Part shown: positions 34,219 through 42,055 of the stretch, one piece after another
Position numbering within the stretch: the first letter of the stretch is position 1
Layout of the letters: each line of letters starts with the position of its first letter
Assembly (NCBI GenBank): GCA_029779435.1
Contig: JAKPAM010000076.1
Location: 1-64,000, forward strand
Direction of reading: 5' to 3'
Source: Pseudomonadota bacterium
GTDB taxonomy: Bacteria; Pseudomonadota; Gammaproteobacteria; Burkholderiales; Burkholderiaceae_E
DNA: 64,000 nucleotides
Notes under the pieces: model-generated
Databases searched by the model: none
Told to the model about the DNA's origin: nothing
Seen by the model: the letters and a program-made list of their open reading frames with translations, nothing else
Position numbers and translations under genes: made by a program

Positions 34219-35922
34219 TCACGGCGTCTGGTGCAGTACCATCCGCCAGTTCGACCCGCCTCCGCCCGACGACTTGTCCCAGTGGTTGGCGTTGATCCAC
34301 TGGCCGTTCAGGTAGTGCTGGGCCTGGGACTCGGTAAACGCCGCCGGACTGCTGAAGCCATAAGCGCTGCCGTTGCGCTGGTCGGCGAAGACCCAGACCG
34401 ACGAGCCTTGCGGCGTGAACTGCACGTCGTAGTACTTGTTCGCATCGAGCCGGACCGATGACGGCAGCGCTATGTCGTACCAGGCCATCACACCGGTACC
34501 CGAACGGATTATCCCAGTATCGACTTGATAATTGGCCGCTGCCTGGTCGATCAGGCCCGAGGCCAAGACCGTCGATCCGTCGAGGATTTGCCATGCCAGC
34601 CCGCCGCTGCCACCGGCCTTGGCGGTATTGACGGACAGCCCCGAGATCGTACGTGTCTTGATCGGCTGGAACCGTTCGCGCACCGGATTGGCGCTGCCGT
34701 TCTTCCATATACGGCTGGCGAGATCGATGTTACCGGTCTCCATGTTGGAGTTGCCGAAGACGCGCCCGTCAGCCATGTTGATCTGAATGATCGGCACCAT
34801 GTACGCCGCCGAATAACCGTCGACGGTCCAGTCCTGCCAGCTCGGCTCTGTCAAGCTGTCTGCGGCGCGCCATCCGTAGAGCACGGCGAAATCATAAGGA
34901 TCGAACCAGCGCGCGGCCTGCCCATTGGTCCGGACGGTGAAGGCCATGTCCCAGCTCGACCAGTTCTGCGACGGATCGGGTGCGTCGTTGATCGCTACCA
35001 GGTGATAAAGCTTACCGGCTTCGACCTGCCCGCCGCCAGTCATCATGTCCGGCGAAAAGCGGTGCGACGGCGTCGTATACGTACTGTTGTGCATGCTCAT
35101 TTCACCGGGCTTGCGACGGCCGGTGGCCAGCGGCGCCGCGGACCACTTGGGCAGGTGGCGCGCGCTGCCATCATCGGGCAGCAGCAGGATCCGGATGTCG
35201 CCGCCATCACCGCCGACATAACCGCTGCCGTCGGACCAATACAGACGAATGGAAGCGACCGACCCGCTGTAGGCCGCTCGGAACCGGATGCCGGCGATCG
35301 TGTCGCGCCCGTTGATCCGCTCGGCGTTGATGTTCCACAGGCCGTCCATGAGGTACGCTCCGGGGCCATACAATCGCGACGCCTCGGCGCTGGTCGTCTT
35401 CCACCCGCCCTGGACCAAGGCGAGCAGCGCGCCGGGTGGAACGACCGGCGCACCGCCGTCGCCGTCGGATTTGGGTGTGGCGGCGCTGTTGCCACTGTCC
35501 GTACCGGCATCGCCCGCGCCCCCTGTCGGCGCCGGGCCACCGGCGCTGCCACCAGATGAACCGGTACCCGTCGACTCTGTTCCGGTTGAACCCATGCCCG
35601 TCGACGCCGTATTTTCCGTCCCTCCCGTCGAAGGCGCGCCGCCTCCTTCCGAACCCGACGTCTGCGCACCGGGGAGCGGTGCCGATTCGCCTGCGGATTT
35701 ATCCGACACGTCGCTCGCGCCCGGAGTCGTCGTCCGGTCCCGGCCGTCGACCTGCGTTTCATCGACCGGCGCGTTGCCATAAGCGGTCGGGTCGTAGGAC
35801 GCCAGCGAGCCCGATCCACTGCCCGTTCCACCTCCGCCTCCACCGCAGCCAGCCAGGGCCAGCAACGGAATCCAACACCACTTCGCCATCGCGCCGGCAA
35901 CCCGCACACGCCCTTTTTCCAC
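34219..35922 (-). CDS. Exported family protein D (lipoprotein), function unknown
   Basis: A 567-residue member of the four-protein family. The GTG start is preceded by AGGAG eight bases away; the leader ends in the lipobox LALAGC. A Gly/Ser/Thr-rich, low-complexity linker of about 130 residues follows, then the family region: LYGPGAYLMDGL, GIRFRAAYSGSVASI, LPDDGSARHLPKWS, GQAARWFDPYDFAVLYG, YMVPIIQI, METGN, VRERFQPIKTRTISGLSV, FADQRNG, SPAAFTESQA, NWRMVLH. It is convergent with the PglC-type gene, which ends 22 bases away. Likely lipid-anchored at the envelope and extended from it by the linker. Function is inferred only from context. Confidence 0.8.
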   Translation of the reverse strand: MEKGRVRVAGAMAKWCWIPLLALAGCGGGGGGTGSGSGSLASYDPTAYGNAPVDETQVDGRDRTTTPGASDVSDKSAGESAPLPGAQTSGSEGGGAPSTGGTENTASTGMGSTGTESTGTGSSGGSAGGPAPTGGAGDAGTDSGNSAATPKSDGDGGAPVVPPGALLALVQGGWKTTSAEASRLYGPGAYLMDGLWNINAERINGRDTIAGIRFRAAYSGSVASIRLYWSDGSGYVGGDGGDIRILLLPDDGSARHLPKWSAAPLATGRRKPGEMSMHNSTYTTPSHRFSPDMMTGGGQVEAGKLYHLVAINDAPDPSQNWSSWDMAFTVRTNGQAARWFDPYDFAVLYGWRAADSLTEPSWQDWTVDGYSAAYMVPIIQINMADGRVFGNSNMETGNIDLASRIWKNGSANPVRERFQPIKTRTISGLSVNTAKAGGSGGLAWQILDGSTVLASGLIDQAAANYQVDTGIIRSGTGVMAWYDIALPSSVRLDANKYYDVQFTPQGSSVWVFADQRNGSAYGFSSPAAFTESQAQHYLNGQWINANHWDKSSGGGGSNWRMVLHQTP

Positions 35923-36389
35923 TGATTCGCTCCTGCACGAGCAGGGTGATGCGGCGACGACACGACACTAAGTCGCGCCGGCACAACGACCCATGAGCCG
36001 TGATCGACGTCACGCACTGTGCGGAGGATTCGTGCTAATTCAGACATTGGATGCGACCATCGGCGGCCCGCGGCGCACGAGCGGTGAGCGATGGTCGATG
36101 GCCGCCGACCAGCGGCGGTCAGTTTCGATCGCCAGTAGAATCGGGCGGAAAAACTGCCTCTTTTCGGAGAACTGCCTGACGGCGGTTCGATGCAGTCCAT
36201 GCTGGCGAGGATCTGTGTAGACTCGGATGTCCGGCTCGGCACCTATCGATGCGCTGCTGGCGCAACTGTCCATCCGGCACGAAGCGACGCCGCTCACGAC
36301 GGATCAGGACTTCGTACATGCCGCCGAATATTGCCCGCTTCGCATCTGGCCGTCGAAGATGCGAAAGACCCCCTGATGCGTATCGAAAC
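35923..36389. other. Divergent gap between protein D and the PHP phosphatase
   Basis: No supported gene in 467 bases. AGGAG at 35931-35935 (read on the minus strand) serves protein D. TAGAAT at 36136-36141 is a possible -10 for the phosphatase direction without a clear -35. A 67-codon open frame ending at 36393 overlaps the phosphatase GTG but shows no family resemblance. Confidence 0.4.
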
Positions 36390-37133
36390 GTGATCGACCT
36401 GCACTGCCACCACCTGCCCGGCATCGACGACGGCGCCCCCGACATGGAAACCGCCCTCGCACTGCTCGAGGCGTCGGCCGCCGACGGCATCACCGAAGCC
36501 GTGCTGACGCCACACGTCTATCCGGGGCGCTGGGACAACACGCTATCCAGCCTGCGGCCGGTGTTCGCCGCATTCAAGCAGGCGGCCGAGGCCGCGGCGA
36601 TCCCGGTCACGCTGCACCTGGGCGGCGAGGTTCATCTGCTGCCCGAAGCGCTGCACCTGTGCGACGAGGGCGACCTGCCGCTTATCGGCTTGTGGCAGGA
36701 CCTGCGTGTCGTGCTGTTGGAGTTCCCGGACGGCCAGATCCCCGTCGGCGCGCTCAAGGCCGTCGCTTATCTGCGCCAGCGCGGCATCGTCCCGATGATC
36801 GCGCACCCGGAACGCAACAAGGACGTGATGCGCGACCCGCTGCGGCTCAAGCCGTTCGTCGACGCCGGCTGCCTGATCCAGGTCACCGCGGCGTCGATCG
36901 CGGGCCGGTTCGGACGGCGCGCGCTGCAGACGTCGATCGCGCTGCTCGAACGCGACTGGATCACCGCCGTGGCCACCGACGCGCACAACCTGAAGCACCG
37001 GCCGCCGATGCTGTCCGACGCACGAGACGCGCTGGTCCGGCTGGCCGGCGAGATCAAGGCCGCCGACCTGACCGAGATCAATCCTGGCATCATCGTTGCT
37101 GGCCGCAACGACCCGGCGTTCCCCGCGGTCTGA
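36390..37133 (+). CDS. cpsB: CpsB/CapC-type PHP protein-tyrosine phosphatase
   Basis: A 247-residue manganese-dependent phosphatase of the PHP fold that removes phosphate from bacterial tyrosine kinases. The metal motif is in IDLHCHHLPGIDDG at the very N-terminus, with further ligands in LTPHVYPGRWDN, LGGEVHLLP, IAHPERNKDV and the late TDAHN. The GTG start at 36390 places the first metal motif at residue 3, normal for the family. It probably reverses autophosphorylation of the Wzc-type kinase, although it is 25 kb away. This type is more usual in Gram-positive capsule loci than the Wzb phosphatase expected with Wzc. Confidence 0.85.
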   Translation: MIDLHCHHLPGIDDGAPDMETALALLEASAADGITEAVLTPHVYPGRWDNTLSSLRPVFAAFKQAAEAAAIPVTLHLGGEVHLLPEALHLCDEGDLPLIGLWQDLRVVLLEFPDGQIPVGALKAVAYLRQRGIVPMIAHPERNKDVMRDPLRLKPFVDAGCLIQVTAASIAGRFGRRALQTSIALLERDWITAVATDAHNLKHRPPMLSDARDALVRLAGEIKAADLTEINPGIIVAGRNDPAFPAV

Positions 37134-37208
37134 TTCCTTTTCACTCTTTTCACCATTCCAACGCGCCCGTCCGGACCAGCGGGCCGAGAGACACGACTGA
37201 CACGAATC

Positions 37209-38129
37209 ATGAAAGTCCTGATCCTGGGCGCCGGCGCCACCGGCGGCTACTACGGGGGCCGCTGCGCCGAGGCCGGCGCCGACGTCTCGTTCATCGTCCG
37301 CCCGGCACGCGCGGCGCTGCTGGCCGAGCGCGGCCTGCGCATCACGAGCCCGAAAGGCGACGCGACGATCCAGCCGCAGTTGATCGTCACCGGCCAGCCG
37401 CTGCCGCAGGCGGATCTGATCATCCTGAGCTGCAAGGCGTATGACCTGGACAGCGCGATCGAATCGATCCGCCCCGCCGTCGGACCGCGGACGACGATCA
37501 TGCCGCTGCTCAATGGCATGAGCCACTACGATCGGCTCGATACCGAGTTCGGCGCCCCTCGCGTGCTCGGCGGCCTGTGCCAGATCCCGGTCACGGTCGG
37601 CGATCAGGGACAGATCGTCCATCTGGCGCCGATGCATTCGCTGACTTATGGCGAGCGCGACGGCAGCGAAAGCGAACGCTGCCGGCGGATCGGCGAGCTG
37701 TTCGCACCCGCCGCGTTCGACGCGCATTTCTCGCGCGCGATCAACCTGGCGCTGTGGGAGAAGTTCACGTTCCTGACGACGCTGGCGTCGATCAACTGCC
37801 TGATGCGCGGCAGCATCGGGCAGATCCTGCGCGCGGACGACGGCGCCGCGCTGATCGGCGAACTGCTGACCGAATGCCAGGCCGTCGCGGCCGCCGCCGG
37901 CCATTCGATCCCGCCCGAGGTCGACGCCCGCGTGCGCACGATGCTGGCCGCACCGGGGGCGCCCCTCACGGCATCGATGATGCGCGACCTCGAGCACGGC
38001 CTGCGCATCGAGGCGCAGCAGATCACCGGCGACATGCTGCGCCGCGCGCGCGACGCCGGCATCGCCGCGCCGCTGCTGCGCGTCGCCTATGCACACCTTC
38101 AGACTTACCAGGCACGGCAGGGCAGTTAG
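37209..38129 (+). CDS. panE: 2-dehydropantoate 2-reductase
   Basis: A 306-residue NADPH-dependent reductase of the PanE/ApbA family, making pantoate for coenzyme A. The nucleotide motif GAGATGGYYGGR is at residues 7-18, and the C-terminal helical domain has the catalytic lysine region NLALWEKFTFLTTLASINCL near 180. Length is normal. It lies 75 bases after the phosphatase gene. A link to the polysaccharide is not obvious, and a paralogue acting on another 2-keto acid cannot be excluded, since several PanE-like proteins often coexist. Confidence 0.85.
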   Translation: MKVLILGAGATGGYYGGRCAEAGADVSFIVRPARAALLAERGLRITSPKGDATIQPQLIVTGQPLPQADLIILSCKAYDLDSAIESIRPAVGPRTTIMPLLNGMSHYDRLDTEFGAPRVLGGLCQIPVTVGDQGQIVHLAPMHSLTYGERDGSESERCRRIGELFAPAAFDAHFSRAINLALWEKFTFLTTLASINCLMRGSIGQILRADDGAALIGELLTECQAVAAAAGHSIPPEVDARVRTMLAAPGAPLTASMMRDLEHGLRIEAQQITGDMLRRARDAGIAAPLLRVAYAHLQTYQARQGS

Positions 38130-38370
38130 CCTCGCGACGACGATAAGGCAGGCACTCGTTCGTGGAGACGGCGAGCGCCTTTTCATTGTACCGATCCGAC
38201 CGCCGGTCCCTCTCGCCCGTGACGCGGTGCCTCGAATTGACTACCATCCGAGCTGCGATCGACAAGACTCGCGTCCCCGGACGCCGCGATCGCCGCAGCC
38301 GATCCGATTTCCGGGTGGGCCTCCCCCCTTCAGCGGTGCCGGACGGCGCTGCCCGCCGATCTCCTCTTCC

Positions 38371-39441
38371 ATGCGCCCCGCGACCGTCAAGACCGAACAG
38401 TTTCAAGTGATCCAGGCGCTGCGCTATGTCGCCGCGTTGCTCGTGGTCATCAATCATTCGACCTTCTACGTCGCGAGCCGGCTGGTCGAAGGGTTTCCGG
38501 TGTGGGGCCAGGGTTCGTCGGGGGTCGACATCTTCTTCGTGATCAGCGGCTTCGTGATGATCATTTCATCGCAAGGCCTGGCCGGACAGGATCATCCGGC
38601 CCGATCGTTCCTGGTCAACCGGCTCGTGCGCATCGTGCCGCTGTACTGGATGATCACGACGCTCAAGCTGGCGGTGCTGCTCAGCGCACCCAATCTGGCG
38701 TTGAACAGCGAGATCATTCCTTATCACGTGCTGATGTCCTATCTGTTCATCCCGGCCTTCAACGCCAAGGGCGAGCTCGAACCCGTGCTGGGCGTCGGCT
38801 GGACGTTGAACTTCGAGATGTTCTTCTATGTGGTCTTCGCGCTGGCGCTCGCGCTCAAGCGTTCGCCGATCAAGTTCTCGCTGCCCATCTTCATCACGCT
38901 GTCGGTCATCGGGTTCTGGAAGACACCGGAATGGCCGGCGTTGACGTTCTGGCTCAACCCGCTGGTGCTCGAGTTCCTGGCCGGCATGCTGATCGCCCGC
39001 GCATGCCTGAACGGCCTCGTCCTGCCGAAGGGAATCGCCGTGACGGCCGTCGTCATCGGGTTCGCGCTGCTGCTGACGGATTTCGGCTACTTCGATCCGT
39101 GGTATCGCGGCTTCCGGTACGGGATTCCGGCCACGCTGATCGTCGCGGGTGCGGTGTCGCTCGAATCCGTGCTCAAGCAGCGGATCCCGGCGTTCATTTC
39201 ACGGCTGGGCGATGGATCCTATGCGCTGTACCTGATCCATCCGATCCTGGTCCCGGCGATCCCGGCGGTATTCGCCAAAGCCGGCCTGCAAATGCCGGTC
39301 CTGGCGGTCGTGCTGTGCGCGATCGCCGCCACGCTGGTCTCGTACGTCGTGTTCATGCTCGTCGAACGGCCGCTGACGCGCTATCTGAAATCGAAGCTGC
39401 AAGGTCCGCGGCCGGTCATTTCGTCGGCGCCGCTGCGCTAA
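38371..39441 (+). CDS. Acyltransferase-3 family membrane protein
   Basis: A 356-residue inner-membrane protein with about ten hydrophobic segments, of the OafA/acyltransferase-3 family that O-acylates surface glycans. Typical features are the first-helix histidine in ALLVVINHSTFY, the GSSGVDIFFVISGFVMI region and the R-x10-H-like NRLVRIVPLYWM. Start at ATG 38371 is preferred because it gives the usual short cytoplasmic leader before the first helix; upstream in-frame codons are implausible. It closes the polysaccharide locus and may acetylate its product. Confidence 0.85.
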   Translation: MRPATVKTEQFQVIQALRYVAALLVVINHSTFYVASRLVEGFPVWGQGSSGVDIFFVISGFVMIISSQGLAGQDHPARSFLVNRLVRIVPLYWMITTLKLAVLLSAPNLALNSEIIPYHVLMSYLFIPAFNAKGELEPVLGVGWTLNFEMFFYVVFALALALKRSPIKFSLPIFITLSVIGFWKTPEWPALTFWLNPLVLEFLAGMLIARACLNGLVLPKGIAVTAVVIGFALLLTDFGYFDPWYRGFRYGIPATLIVAGAVSLESVLKQRIPAFISRLGDGSYALYLIHPILVPAIPAVFAKAGLQMPVLAVVLCAIAATLVSYVVFMLVERPLTRYLKSKLQGPRPVISSAPLR

Positions 39442-39528
39442 GGCCTGCTGCCGCGTCCTCGCCAGGCGACCGCCAGCACCCGTTCGCTCGAGGGCCTGTC
39501 CACGCTGAGATCGAAGCCGCGTGAAGCC

Positions 39529-42042
39529 CTAGTCGGCCAGCGGCAGCCCCGCCTCGCGCAACCGCTCCAGCAGATCGAACAGCAGCGCGCTCTTGACCGC
39601 ATAGGCCTGGCGCGGCGAGCCGACCGAGGCGCTGACGTTGAAGATCAGGCGGGCGCCCTCGATGCCGTCGAGGAACACCTTCGGCGGCGGATCATCGCGA
39701 ACGTCCCGGTGCGCGGCCAGCGCCTCCAGCACCACGTCGCGCACGCGCTCGGCGTCGGCCCCCAGCGGCATCGGAAACTTGAACTGCACGACACCCAGCG
39801 GATCGGCGCGGGTGAGGTTGCGCACGGTCTTCGTGATGAACTCGGAATTGGGGACGATCACCGTCGACCGGTCGCTCAACTGGATCTCGGTCGCACGGAC
39901 GTTGATGCGCCGGACGTCGCCCTCGGCGCCGCCCAGCGAGACCCAGTCCCCGACCTTGACCGGCCGTTCGGCCAGCAGGATCAGGCCCGATACGAAGTTC
40001 TGCACGACGGCCTGCAGGCCGAAGCCGATGCCGACGGACAGCGCGCTGGCCATCCACGCGATGCGTTCCAGGCTCATGCCCAGCTCGGACAACGCCACCG
40101 CCACGACCGCGACCGCGCATACATAGCCGAGCAGCGTGGCCACCGAGCTGTGCATGCCGGCTTCGATGCGCGTCGTCGGCAGGTAGCGGTCGAGCATCCA
40201 TCGGCGCAGCCCGCGCACGGCCATCAGTCCCAACCCGAGCACCAGGGCCGCGCGCAGCAGTGCCAATGGCCGGACCTGCAGCTCGCCGACCGACAGGCCG
40301 TCGCGCAAGCGGTCGGCACGCTGCACCAGCTCGACCGGACCTTCGCCGAACGGGGCCATCACGACCGCCACCGCGATCACGCACAACACGATGCGCATGA
40401 CGCCCGACACCAGCACCGCGGCCTGCCGCCGCGACGACGAGGTCTCGGCCGCCGCCGCGCGGGCCGCCTCGTCGCCGCCGGCTGACGAGTCAGGCCGCCC
40501 CTCGCGCGCCAGCACGCCCATCAGCAAATCGTTCAGGAAGACGATGAGCAGGTACGTGAAGCCGGCGACGATCAGCACCCACGCGAGCTGACGCACCAGG
40601 AAGTTGCCCAGAGCGAGATAGCCGATCGCCAGACTGGCGGCGCTGGCGCCGACGGTGATCCAGATCATCACCGTCAGCACGACCAGCCACAGCGGACGCG
40701 CCGGCATCGGCGCACCCGGTTCGCGCGCCGCCAGCCGCCTGCGCAGACGTTCGACGCGGACAGACCCGATCGCCAGCACCACGATCAGCACGAGCGAGAA
40801 CAGGCATTCGACGGCAACCGACGCTTCGAGCGTGGCGTTGACGACGGAGGCGATCTTGTTGACGATCGTCAGCAGCACCAGCCATGCGGCGAGCACGCGC
40901 ACGAAAGGCCGCGCACCCGCGCAAATGGGATCCGGCACGGGCAACAGGCGCCAGCTCGGACGCTCGGGCAGCAGCAGCGCGTGGCCGATGCCGGCCACCA
41001 GGCCGCCGAACACCATCGCGCCGATCGCCACGCCCATCAACTCGTCGGTCGGCGCATACAAGGGGCCGGACCAGGTAAGCGCGACGTAGACGACATAAGC
41101 GACGGTACCGGGCACGATGGCGCCGGCCAGGGCCTCGCCGAGCGCGAAGGCCGACCGTCGCAACCGCCCCGGCGGCACGCGCGTCGAGCTGATGGCCAGC
41201 AGCAGCCGGTCGATCCAGCGGCGCAAGCCCCATGCGAGCACGATCATCACGACCGCCGCAACCCAGACCGCCATCGGCGCCCTCGCGGCGGCGGTGCCCA
41301 GCTCGGCGAACAACGTGGCGACGCGGCCGCGATCGCGGCCATAAGCGACCGAAAGGTCCTGCCAGAACGGCCCGGCCAACGGCGTCGCCGAGCGTTCGCC
41401 CAACGCGTGCTGAAACCGCGCCTTGCGCTCGACGGCGAGCGTGGTCGACAACTGGTCGGCCTCGACGACCAGCAGCCGCGACAGCTTCTGCTGCGCGTCG
41501 AGCGCGTCGCGCCGCTTGGTCAGCATGGCGCGCTGCTCCGCCAGGTCGGCCGCCTCGGTCTGGTCGGGCGCGGCAGGGGCGGCACCCAGCTCGTTCAGAC
41601 GCTCCTTGACGCCGGCCAGCTTCGGTCCGAGTTCGGACGCGATCTGGTCGGCGCGCGCCGAGATCGCCTGCGCGTCGGCGCGCATTCGCGCCAGCGTGTC
41701 GTTGTCGACGTTGCCGCGTAGCTGCTTCTGGATCGCATCGATCTGCTGGCGTGCCTGTTCGAGCGCCTCCGACGGATCGGTATCGGCCTTCAGGTCGGCA
41801 GTGATCGCGGGTGCCGCACCGACCACGCGCGCGGCACCCGGCGTGCGATGGGCGCCGTCATCGCCGGCCCGGACGGCCACCCATCCACCGGCCAGCAGGA
41901 TCAGGGCCATCAGCCATGCGGCGATGACCCAGGGGCGCGGCCAGGCCCGCGAGACGGAAGAACGCGAGGGGGATTGCATGGAGATCATCGTCTGAGTGGG
42001 GCCGCGCGGGGCGCGGCTTTCATCAGCATCGACGATCGTCAT
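39529..42042 (-). CDS. MscS-family mechanosensitive channel, large type
   Basis: An 837-residue inner-membrane protein. A first transmembrane helix (PWVIAAWLMALILLAGGW, near residue 40) is followed by a periplasmic coiled-coil region (residues ~75-200), then around ten hydrophobic segments and the MscS core near residues 690-770: GLQAVVQNFVSGLILL, VKVGDWVSLGGAEGDVRRI and STVIVPNSEF. This is the layout of large MscS relatives with an N-terminal sensor. It starts thirteen bases after the stop of the lipoprotein gene on the same strand, so the two are probably co-transcribed. Releases solutes on membrane tension by family analogy. Confidence 0.87.
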   Translation of the reverse strand: MTIVDADESRAPRGPTQTMISMQSPSRSSVSRAWPRPWVIAAWLMALILLAGGWVAVRAGDDGAHRTPGAARVVGAAPAITADLKADTDPSEALEQARQQIDAIQKQLRGNVDNDTLARMRADAQAISARADQIASELGPKLAGVKERLNELGAAPAAPDQTEAADLAEQRAMLTKRRDALDAQQKLSRLLVVEADQLSTTLAVERKARFQHALGERSATPLAGPFWQDLSVAYGRDRGRVATLFAELGTAAARAPMAVWVAAVVMIVLAWGLRRWIDRLLLAISSTRVPPGRLRRSAFALGEALAGAIVPGTVAYVVYVALTWSGPLYAPTDELMGVAIGAMVFGGLVAGIGHALLLPERPSWRLLPVPDPICAGARPFVRVLAAWLVLLTIVNKIASVVNATLEASVAVECLFSLVLIVVLAIGSVRVERLRRRLAAREPGAPMPARPLWLVVLTVMIWITVGASAASLAIGYLALGNFLVRQLAWVLIVAGFTYLLIVFLNDLLMGVLAREGRPDSSAGGDEAARAAAAETSSSRRQAAVLVSGVMRIVLCVIAVAVVMAPFGEGPVELVQRADRLRDGLSVGELQVRPLALLRAALVLGLGLMAVRGLRRWMLDRYLPTTRIEAGMHSSVATLLGYVCAVAVVAVALSELGMSLERIAWMASALSVGIGFGLQAVVQNFVSGLILLAERPVKVGDWVSLGGAEGDVRRINVRATEIQLSDRSTVIVPNSEFITKTVRNLTRADPLGVVQFKFPMPLGADAERVRDVVLEALAAHRDVRDDPPPKVFLDGIEGARLIFNVSASVGSPRQAYAVKSALLFDLLERLREAGLPLAD

Positions 42043-42055
42043 TCCCCGGGCCGCG

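Noticed and set aside
36190-36393. 67-codon open frame overlapping the phosphatase GTG
   Set aside because: No ribosome site, no family resemblance, and the overlap is explained by chance in GC-rich DNA.
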